A DNA stretch of 64,000 nt from Ophiobolus disseminans (Eukaryota; Ascomycota; Dothideomycetes; Pleosporales; Phaeosphaeriaceae), in assembly GCA_010093685.1 (NCBI GenBank), contig MU006218.1:407766-471765 (forward strand). The letters run 5' to 3'. How positions within the stretch are numbered: the first letter of the stretch is position 1; every line of letters starts with the position of its first letter. Positions 11,912 to 21,009 of this stretch are shown piece by piece. The notes under the pieces were generated by a model. That model was given only the letters and a program-made list of their open reading frames with translations. It was not told where the DNA came from and made no database searches. The position numbers were made by a program, and so were the translations under genes.

Positions 11912-13145
11912 ATGGCACCCACTACGTGAGTGCATGTTGCTACATACCGTTCATGAGACGCGCTAACATGTTTCCAGTCGTGCAGCCACCAAACGCCTCC
12001 GCGGCAACGCGCCCAGCACGACCACGCAACCATACAAGAAGAATGCGCGAAAGAGAGCTGCCTTTGGTCCCAACGCTCCGGATCCGAGTAAATCACCGAC
12101 TAATAACCGATGTTATCTTCTCGAGCTGCCACCAGGTATGATTCAGCGGCATGCGTCTCTGGTACTTTGAGCTAACAGCCTGCAGAATTGCGAAATCAAA
12201 TATACGAATTCGCTCTCGAAGACTATGCAGATCTTACATACGCACCATGCATTTTGCACAAGCCTGATCTGGCCGAGGCGCAACTGTGGGCAGATCGTAT
12301 CTGGACGTCCTTCGGACTGACTCACAGCTGCAAACAAATCCGTGTGGAATACCGCCCACTGTGGTTACGCAATCTTTTCATTCGAAGCAGATACTTGCAA
12401 ATTGCCCCTTTTATCGAGACATTCCTACCTAGTGCGAAAGAGCTCCAGCAGGGCCCAAAGCGTATCCAGAGCGAATGGAACAGAGGACTAGGTGATTACT
12501 GTGGCGCCAGGCGTGACCTCACGTCGTTGGTTCGCCTGCGGGCTTATGGCTCCCTGGATCAGTTCAAGTGCGTTCCCCACAAGCTTGTAGTGGGTATGAA
12601 GCCAGAAAGATGACATCTGCTGGTACTGTATCGATGGAATAGACGCTGCTGACCGAGGAGACGAAGACTGGTCCAGTCCTCTTGAAGTGTGTATCTGCGC
12701 CCCTTACGACGATATGGAGCAAGAAGATTGGGAATCCTACCAGTACGACCTCATCAAGCGAAGCGATATCGTGCGTGACGTGATTTGCCACAACAACGAG
12801 AAGTGGTTCCATGATGTTCGCGACGAGAAGTTCACTGTCCATTACGAATTTGGCAAGCAAGCAGAGCCGATCACATTCCGGTTAGAGTGCGAAGACCGCT
12901 TCTGTGAACCAACCGGAAAAGAAGACGAGGATATCAATCATGCTGATAGCGCCTGGAGCTTACTACAACAGTGGGACTTGTTCGACCTTCCATCTCAGGA
13001 CGATATGACTTTCATGGTGTGTTGCAAGACAAAGACAAAGATGATGAAGAATGGATATGAGGTGGCGAGCTTGGAAGTGCGTGAAGTGCGCATTTCGAAG
13101 TCTGATCATTTGTACCCTTTTCCGGATTATGTTTCGAGGCAGTGA
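11912..13145 (+). pseudogene. paralogue B of the four-member family, one frame break
   Basis: Exons 11912-11925 (14 nt), 11978-12135, 12186-13145; introns 52 and 50 bp. The start MAPTTRAATKRLRG matches D almost exactly. Motifs CYLLELPPELRNQIYEFALE and LTHSCKQIRVEYRPLWLRN are intact. The frame then breaks near AAA at 12606-12608: one A fewer joins VGMKPE to DDICWYCIDGIDAAD and runs on through DWESYQYDLIKRSDIVRDVI and FDLPSQDDMTFM to the stop at 13145, co-linear with C and D. As it stands, translation would end at 12613. The last 28 codons are duplicated just downstream. No known function; the nuclear-looking basic N-terminus is the only localisation hint. Confidence 0.65.
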
Positions 13146-13246
13146 CGGAGATGGAAAGTAATGGACATGAGGTGGCGAGTTTGGAAGTGCGTGAAGTGCG
13201 CATTTCAAAGTCTAATCACTTATATCCTTATCCACAATAGCCGCGA
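13041..13246 (+). repeat. 110-bp tandem duplication of the 3' end of paralogue B
   Basis: Bases 13041-13150 and 13151-13246 are direct copies with period 110 (GAGGTGGCGAG at 13060 and again at 13170). The second copy has several differences but keeps the same frame (EVASLEVREVRISKS...) and its own stop TAG in place of the first copy's TGA. It therefore looks like an extra, in-frame alternative C-terminus rather than random decay. Confidence 0.8.
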
Positions 13247-13249
13247 AAG

Positions 13250-13619
13250 CCGTGCGCACTTCATCTATCGCAAGTGTCGCGGCGAGTCCATTTTTTGTTA
13301 TGGCGGTGCAGGATGGAGGTGTCCTGATGGGCGGAGTGAGAAGGCTGAGATGTTACGGCGGGAGATTGCATGCAGAAGCCGGTTAAAGATGTTATGTGTG
13401 TATCTTTTGGGATGACTGCGAAGTAACGCGCAGCCCAAGATGTATGTGAAAGCTACCTATGTATTGACATAAGATTTAGACATTCGACTTTTACAAACCG
13501 CGACTCTAAACAGGAAAGAACTAGTCGCGTGGGCCATGCGCGTTCACTGAACTAAGAGCCTGGCTACCTCCGCAGCATTTAAGGATGTTCTACATGGAAA
13601 CATGAGCCTAGTCTCCATC
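13250..13619. other. intergenic between convergent paralogues B and C
   Basis: About 370 bases containing the 3' flanks of B and C. No gene, and no long inverted repeat linking the two copies, was seen. Confidence 0.4.
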
Positions 13620-14949
13620 TCAAGTTGCTCTCGGCACGCTTGCTTGTGGCACCCGAAACTCTCGCACCAACGAGTTTGTCACCTTATACCCGTCAATGAC
13701 CGCCGTCTCCGACTCTTCGAACGCGAGAATGATTTCCATCTGAGCTTTGCGCGGAAGGTCGATAATTCCCCATCCTTTTAGAAGATCCCAAGCGCCCTGA
13801 AGGTCGCGGACACTGTGGCAGAACGACTTTTTACACAAGATCTTGAATGTCGCACAGCTATTCGTCATGCCCAGCCTCTGAGCCGTAATCTTCTCATCTA
13901 GGATATCATTTGCCCAGGTCTTATTGTCATTGTGCAAGAAAGCTTGAAGGATGCCGGTATACGCAATGCGGTCCTCTTCGAGGTATATCCAGTCCTGATA
14001 AGGCAAATCTGGATCGACACACTCACAGTCCTCGTCGTTCCAGCTCTCGTCGTATCCGAAACGTTCGTTCATCTCCAGGCAGTGCTCGCAGTGAGCGTCT
14101 CCAGGCATGGTCTTCAAGTCTGTAATGTCGAAGGGCACGAACGCAAAGCGGAATTCCGGACAGAGCGTGTGGAACTTGAGCAGCGGATCGAGCTGGTCTG
14201 GATAAGGTTGGTTATCAGAGTCATGGTGCCAGGCGATTTGGATCAATTTTGGTGCGCGGAGCGACTTGGGTGCGTGCATCGTCTGGGCACCTATTGGCTG
14301 GGTACCCACATGCTGGGCACCCATCCACAGAAACGTTTCGACGAAGCCAGGGAGCGTCGTGAGCGTGAGCCGAACCTCGAGTGCTCGGATCCAAAGCGGT
14401 TTAAACTCAGCGCGAAGCTGTGCGCAAACTTGAGTGAGGCCGTAGAACTGCCAAGGACGATCCGCCCACCAGGTGGTCGGTGTCGGGCGGTGTGAAGGTC
14501 GAGTGCGGGGAGCCCAGCGATAAGGCGGCTCAGCGGCGCCTCGCTTATCGAAGTCTTCCTCGCAGCCGCAGTCGCAGTCGTCGCTGCATCTTGTGGTGTT
14601 GAGACCTTCACCTATGAAATCTTCGGTTGCGAAATCGTAGATTCGGTTACGCAGTTCTGCCGTGTGTGAGTTGGTGGGGTCAATGGGCTAGCGTGCGTCT
14701 GCGAACCTGAGGGTAACTCGAGAAGCCGGCAGCGTGCAGATGGCCCATCCTGAACGATTTCGCATGCGGCACCATCTGGCTCTGCAGTTCTCGCACCGAT
14801 GTTCTGCGCCTTCCTCTCAAGCATTTGCGTCCTCTTGTTCGGGTTTCCCTCCAGTTCGTCGCCACGACGTTTTATGCCTGCATGACTGAGAACATATAAG
14901 CACTTGATAACAGCCGGCACGAGTGGCATACTTACATGGAGGGTGCCAT
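13620..14949 (-). CDS. paralogue C, intact member of the unnamed family, 409 aa
   Basis: Minus-strand exons 14949-14936 (14 nt), 14885-14707, 14656-13620; both introns 50 bp; total 1230 nt and one open frame. The order is basic/charged N-terminus (KRRGDELEGNPNKR), CRLLELPS|ELRNRIYDFATED across intron 2, a Cys-rich insert (CSDDCDCGCEED), LTQVCAQLRAEFKPLWIRAL, LPGFVETFLW, LIQIAWHHDSDN, then an acidic Cys-containing middle (CEHCLE, DCECVDPDLP) and a C-terminal WDLLKGWGIIDLPRK block. The LLELPxELRNxIYDxA start resembles N-terminal motifs of several fungal F-box-like/2EXR-like families, but I would not assign it. It faces B tail-to-tail, and it is the best reference for judging A, B and D. Confidence 0.75.
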
Positions 14950-15779
14950 ATTGTCAAAAATTGTTTGGTGAGGTTGATGGTGCTGTGAAGCAGATAAGAG
15001 GGGATTCGGGGAGGAGCGCGTTCATATCGCGTTCGGACCACAGAGCTCGACCCTCGACGCCACCACCTGCGACCTGGTCTCATGTAGCAAACATGCTCCA
15101 CAGTGCGATGCAGCATGACTCCTGAGGTCAATTCCGAGGTTTTCAGAGTAAGAAAAGATCATTTTCTCCTTCTTTCTATGCAGAACCTCTTTGCCATATA
15201 TTCTCGTCAAGCCGTTTTTGATTGATGCACTCCACAGTATCGCGATTTCCTGACTCAAGTGAGTGGGCGAAGGCATCACGTTCTTCCAGCCTGCTGTACA
15301 TACTGCAGCTTGCTACATACCGCACAAAGTTGCAGGGATGTCCAAGAAGTGACGTAGAGTTCCAGTTGCTACCACAATATTCACATCAGGTTAGTGTATC
15401 ACAGCCCTGTCATTTTCTGTCCCGCGGTCTGCAGGCGGCCATCGCCAACCGACAGACGACCCGGGAGGAGCTCAAGGGCGTTTCTTTCAGCATCCCAATC
15501 GCGTTGTTGATGTAAGAGCATCCAGGAGTAGGGATGAGAGTTGGGATGATAGTGGGGATGACATTGGAGAAGGGCATAGGCCTAGAGGAAGATAACCAAG
15601 CGGGGCGCATACGGCGCACATGTGCTGATCTGGCATCAAATGAAAACCTCATCATTCAATAATATTCTTTTGTCGTATACGTGAATCAACAGCCATCAGT
15701 AACCGATCATGCGTTTCGCAACGTTCCGTCAAAGTACAGATGCTTGGAAGGTCTCACAGGTAGCATGATCACACAGCAG
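14950..15779. other. intergenic, no gene recognised
   Basis: About 830 bases between the start of paralogue C and the MITE-like element. Only short overlapping open frames with no family resemblance. Confidence 0.4.
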
Positions 15780-15947
15780 TAAGTTGTGACTGCCTCTCGG
15801 TAAGTCGTGAAAGCCGGAAAAAGATCAAGCCTGGCGACTATATCAACGTATATAAAACCTGTTCTAAATTTTAAAAATTCTCTGTAGACAGACAAGATAG
15901 TGTATTATAATTCCAGCTTTCGCGACTTACCAAGAGACTGGTACTTA
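15780..15947. mobile_element. MITE-like element with imperfect ~38-bp terminal inverted repeats
   Basis: A 168-bp segment whose ends are inverted copies. The left end reads TAAGTTGTGACTGCC, then CTCGGTAAGTCGTGAAAGCC; the reverse complement of the right end reads TAAGTACCAGTCT, then CTTGGTAAGTCGCGAAAGCT. The inside is AT-rich and non-coding. TA at both ends fits a Tc1/mariner-type TA target. No transposase is encoded, so it would need a partner element elsewhere. Confidence 0.6.
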
Positions 15948-16045
15948 TTATGCGGCTAGTTTGCTGACAGTCGAGCTAGGTAGCTCATATGCGTGTGGCG
16001 CCATCCCCATTGCTTTTTGTGAAGTAAGACCTTCTCCTCTCGAGC

Positions 16046-17361
16046 TTAACGCTTTGGCCTAGCGAACTTGACCTCCCGAACCATAGTCATCGTCGTCACA
16101 CATCCTCGCATCATCTTCTCGTTCTCTTTATCGAAAGCGAGGACAAAATCCATCATACGCCGACGCGGAAGGTCAAAGATACCCCACTCTTTCAGAAGAT
16201 CTCGGGCTCGCCCAAAGTTACCAGCGCTACCTGCCAGCTCCTCCTTGACCAGGATCCTGAAGGTGAGGTGGTTGGTGTCTCTAGTGAAGGAGTGTTTGAC
16301 AGTCATACGCTCGTCGCGCAAGTCCTGGCACCATTTCTCGTTGGCGTTGGTGATGAACTCGTCGAGGATCTCGGTGTAGTCCATGAAATCTTCTTGGTAC
16401 ATGCTCCACTCGTCTCCGTCCATTTCTGAGCCTACACATGTGCAGTGGCCGTCGACATCATCTGCGTCGCCAAAAGCACGCTCTTCCATGTACATCACTT
16501 CGCAGCAGTGATCGCACATTTCATCTCCGGGGCCCGTATTCATCTCGGCCAGAATGTACGGAATATAGTGGAACCGAACTGTAGGGCAGTGTGCATGAAG
16601 CTGCAGCATGGGCATCGAGTCCTTTGTGCTTATGTTGTCCATATCGTGATGCCAGGAGATTTGAATCAATCTAGGGATGTGCAGCTGCTGTATTGGACCA
16701 GAGAGATACGCGTCGATAAAGGCGGGAAGCATACTCGGCGTGATTCTCATGCAAAGCTTACGAACCCCTGAAGTACGAAGTTAGTTGTCGTCTCACATCC
16801 TTTTTGTATATCGAAACTCACAAAGAGGGCGGTATTCCGCACGTAGCTGCTTGCATGTATGAGTGAGACCAAAGAACTTCCACAAACGCTCTGCCCAATT
16901 GATCCTACGACTTAGTATGCTATAGTGGTGCACCTTTGTCGAATATGGTGAGAATGCGTAGCCTTCATTGCAAGACTCCTCTGCAAAGTCGTAGATCCTG
17001 TTGCGGAGTTCTAAAGTAATCAGCAAACCAACAAGATCCAAAAGGGCTGACAGTTGTGCGCATACCCGACGGCAACTCCAGAAGACGACAATGACCATCT
17101 GCGGGCGCTTTTGGCAGGGTTGAGTGGTTTGGAATCTTCGGCGGACGGCGCGTTCTGGCTCGGTCCATCTGTCGTATCCTTGGACTTCTTGCGCGACGCT
17201 GATTTGGCCGTGGTTCGCGCTTTCTTGTTTTGTCCTGACGCGGTAGTGTCTGTCTTTGGACCGTCACGAAGACGCTTGGTGGCAGCACGACTGAACATGT
17301 GTTAGTCGTGTCCTATTATATAAACCGAGAAGCCTGTTGGTACTTACGTTGCAGGCGCCAT
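16046..17361 (-). pseudogene. paralogue D of the four-member family, one frame break in exon 2
   Basis: Minus-strand exons 17361-17348 (14 nt), 17290-17066, 17010-16822, 16767-16046; introns 57, 55 and 54 bp. It starts MAPATRAATKRLRDG. Unlike A-C it has an extra intron inside the EYRPL|WVRKLC motif. The total is one base over a multiple of three. The start frame runs to ...LNPAKSARRW, whereas exons 3-4 need ...KAPADGHCRLLELPS|ELRNRIYDFA; removing one base from the T-run at 17109-17112 (an A-run on the coding strand) reconciles them. The downstream 720-nt exon is open (IPRLIQISWHHDMDN; CDHCCE; FDLPRRRMMDF). A downstream ATG in the second frame (…QMDRART…) could give a shorter protein, so loss of function is likely but not certain. 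Confidence 0.6.
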
Positions 17362-17624
17362 GATTGGGAAAGATAATGGAAATTGAAGCGAAGTTGAGGT
17401 GTTGAGGTGAGTACAAGCGAGGAGGGAAGGAGCCAGTCGCCATTATAGCCAGCGCGGTTAGTGGGGAAGTCACGAGCAGGGACTACTAGGAGCGCGAGTG
17501 AACGCTATAGTTCGCTGTAAGCATTGAGAAAGCACGTGGTACTTCTGGCTCGATCTGCACCTCTGACTAGACACAATTTGCTCTCTGCTTGCTATGATGT
17601 CACCGCTGCCAAATTGCTCCAATT

Positions 17625-19775
17625 TCAATCTTCCTGAGTGGCCCTCAGTTTCCATCCATCTTCTCTTAGCATTACTGACACATTCACATCTTTAGCGGCC
17701 TCCATCATCTCGGTCTTCGTGTTGACCATCGCATAGTCGTGTTGCGACTTGCCATCCAGCCGAGCAAACAACACGGCCAAGCTAGAGGATTTCCAAGCTC
17801 CACGTTCGGATGCAGAATGATCATGCCTCTGCTTTCTCGTGCGCCAAATCGTCAGCGAGAGGAACACAAAAGTCAATATCACCAGGCCAGCTAGAAATGA
17901 TACCCATGCCCACCGCACCTTGATGCACGTCTCCTCTTTGGTCGCACTGCCGTAGACGTACCCTAGAGCTTGATCGCGCTTCGGGTTCGTTCGAACGTGT
18001 GCTGTCATCGACTTCGCTAATTGTCCGACATATGCCTCAACCGTAGAAACGTTGGCCGTGGCGTTTCGATACAAAGCCTTGATCCATATAGGGCCGTAAG
18101 AATGAGCTGAGAGCTCGATGCCGTACACTAGAGTTATGTTCTGATTATCAAACAAGCTGCTCAGTTGCAACCCGAGGGCTACTGTCGTATAATAGTCCAC
18201 AATCCAAACACAGTCCCGCGGAACCCACTGTAAGTCTTCTGGTCTCAGCAAGGAGGGATAGTCTGTCCAAGAGCTATTCTTAGTGAGCGCAACCGGGTTG
18301 TCGAGAAATTTTCAATCTAATGGGCGATAGCTGTACCAACTTCCGTTCCGCAGCACCTTCGAAGATACGAAGACCCATGGTTCAAGATGAGTACTCTCAT
18401 TAGAACGTTCGGACTCCAGGACACTTTCTTCGAGTCTTCCGTGGTCTACACGTGCACCCATAGTCTGAACGGCGGGCCACAATTGACACTCGATGGCGGA
18501 CGGCCGTGCGCAGATGGTATTTGCTCCAGTAGGTACTTTCTTCAAGCAGTTCCAGTCTATCGAGCTCGTCCAAACAACAAAGCGAAGCAATTTAGCAGAC
18601 TTATCGCTCTCTCTCGGCCAGCAGCCTTGAAACATGGTAGAGTTATAGCCAACCATTGTTCGGACAGCGAAGGAACTGCTGCCTAATGTAGTCGAGTTAT
18701 TTCCAAGGCCAGGTATATGCCAAGTATAGTCGTCGAGTCTGTGTATTTCTTTCGAGACATTGACGCAAGCAGAATCAAAGCCAAGTGTCTGATAGACTGC
18801 CGTAGACCCTTCCGCCGTTGGAAATGTACAGTTCCCTGTTGAACAGCTAAAGGTGAGACTCGAAGTATTGCTGAGAAGACCAACAGTGATGGTGGCGGAT
18901 ATGCTTGGCTCCAAAGATGCTCCATGCGAGCTCGTACGATAACCGAAACCAGTAAAGTTATGTGCGCGTGGTAATCTGGCCACAGATCCGAGCGCCGTCC
19001 GGTGACATAGCACTGGGTGGATGAGTTGTTGTGTGAAAGGATCGATAGCCAGGGCAAAGACCGTGATGAGGGCGTCACAGGCAGCCAAATGGCTACAATA
19101 AGTCAGGGTTTGATTTCTTGTCTGCCATGGCGTACATACCGACTTCTCAAGTGAGTAATCAGCAAAATTGAACCCCACGGTCCCCTACTGATGAGATCGA
19201 ACTGATCAAAATCGGCCAACGGTTTGCTGCGAGCAAACCACAGCCATTTGAGTTGGCTGATGCCTGTATATCGTCAGCAATGCCTGCATAGAATCTAGAA
19301 GTGACGGCATCTTCAGCAACTGGAAGTAGAAGCGAGGACTTGATCACCGCCGCAAACACTGCAACCAGCGTGTTGATAGAGATTTTAAGGGGCATGTCGG
19401 TTACAACATAGCCCTCGAAGTAACGAAGGGTGGCAATCAAGCCGACGAGAGCGGTGACAGAGAGACCGCAACTGAGCATTTCGGCCATCCATTCGTTGTT
19501 CCAATATTGGGAAAGTTTATGTGAGTACAGCCACCACGGTGCGTATGGATACGATCTCTTGGCTCGACTGTTGCTTCTTCGGTCATCGCTCCGTCTGATA
19601 TAGAATTGACGTTGGAAGACTCATGAACAGGATGTGTTGTTCTGTCACGAGCTACATCGCCTCGCCGCTCGACAGGCTGCAGCTGCTCCAACTCGATGGA
19701 GACCTCAGATACATCATCGTAGCTGTGTGGTGGAATCAGGCGATCTCGCGACAGTCCTCGGTCGTCTGTCGACAT
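17625..19775 (-). pseudogene. broken DUF3176-family membrane protein
   Basis: The minus-strand sequence matches the fungal DUF3176 membrane proteins. In order: PYAPWWLYSHKLSQYW; WMAEMLSCGLSVTALVGLIA (TM); ISINTLVAVFAAVIKSSLLL (TM) with PVAE; ISQLKWLWFARSKPL; DFDQFDLISRGPWGS; DALITVFALAIDPFTQQL; a glycosylated, Cys-containing outer domain; and a C-terminal TM VSFLAGLVILTFVFLSLTIW. Lesions: (1) after PVAE the expected intron 19264-19310 begins AT instead of GT, so the exon joint is lost; (2) TGA at 18312-18314 inside the outer domain, with the same frame continuing to 17625; (3) a frame change near 19.56-19.62 kb that I could not explain by an intron. A normal 47-bp intron lies at 19093-19139. 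Confidence 0.75.
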
Positions 19776-20834
19776 GGCGCACGTTCAGGTGTTGCTTGAC
19801 TGGGAAGGCAGTACATCAGAACAAGGCTGGAAGCAAACATCGGAAGGTTGTGGTACGGGGCGTGTGATCTTGCTATCTTTGGGAACGCCATGAGCGCCAT
19901 ATACAGACGTGATTCGTGAGGTTGTCAAACAGCCGGGGACTGCGGCATAGCCTTGCATCGCACAGGCGAAAATTGGCATGGCAAAGCGAGGTAGGACGCG
20001 CACTGCATGTCAAGAAAGCAAACAATTTTGAGTCTATAAGTCATTCTCAACAAGGTGAATCTAGAGAATGATGAGATGAAGTGTCGAGGTGTGAACAGGC
20101 GGTGTTGAAGGCGACCCACTTTGATCCTTCCTTCCGCTTGAAGCTAGCTAGCGTACTTTGGTTAGGCACAAACCTCACCAACCGCGACAGGCATCCTTTT
20201 CAATACGCTCTAACAACTCAAGTTGTCCCAATCGCCCTCCGTTGCCCATGCCACCCTGTTTCCTTTATCTCAATAGCTTGAAGTAGTCTAGGGGATGCGC
20301 AACCACCGGGCAGACATATGTTCATCAGACTCGCTGTTCCATGACATTGAGTAGGAACCAGCACACGCCAAAGTCATGCTGAATTTGATATGAGTGTACA
20401 TCGCCAAGTATCGACGATCACAATATGCAGGAACTACAACACCAGACCTCAGACCATGTTCAGCATTCTCTTGGCTTTTGGAATAACATGCAAGGAATCC
20501 GATGGTTAAGGTAAGAGCAGCAGGCAAGCACAAAATTTATACACTATCCGCAAACACAGGCTGACCGAAGACATAGACGCAAGGGTAGCGTACTCTCGCA
20601 CATGGGCATTTCAAACAATGCGAGAAATCGGTCTGGCCCACTTCACCACATGATTGTCGGGATGTCCTTTTGAAGTGTGAATGACCCGCGCAAAGTGGGT
20701 TTCCATACTGTTCTCACGCTGCGGATTTCGAAAACGATAGAAGAATCCCGACGACATACATGGTGTATCGTTCCATTTCGGAACGGAACGATCAGCGCAA
20801 CAGAAACATGGCTGACACCAGTAGTCTTTACGGT
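19776..20834. other. intergenic up to the copia element
   Basis: About 1.06 kb, no supported gene. The copia element interrupts non-coding sequence: joining 20834 to 25904 does not restore a gene I recognise. Confidence 0.4.
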
Positions 20835-20839
20835 ATTTC

Positions 20840-20976
20840 TGTAACGGTGTGTGGAGAGGGGGAGGACTGCACTAAATTGACTATCTGAGGTGGGCAGATC
20901 CGCTTATATACATGACCGTACATGAGCTGTCCCAACTTGTGCTAGAGTAGGTCTGGGCAGAGCCCAAACCGTTACA
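20840..20976 (-). repeat. copia 3' LTR (left copy), 137 bp
   Basis: Begins TGTAACGG and ends CCGTTACA, with an inverted terminal core. It differs from the right LTR at three sites, all transitions. The flanking base-pairs 20835-20839 (ATTTC) repeat after the right LTR. Confidence 0.95.
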
Positions 20977-20986
20977 CTCCCCCCAA
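20977..20986 (-). other. polypurine tract of the copia element
   Basis: On the element's strand the 10 bases next to the 3' LTR read TTGGGGGGAG, the expected primer for plus-strand synthesis. Confidence 0.8.
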
Positions 20987-21009
20987 GCTGCCGTGATCAA
21001 CAAAGCTTG

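Noticed and set aside
13932..14495. 187-codon plus-strand frame
   Set aside because: Antisense shadow of paralogue C.
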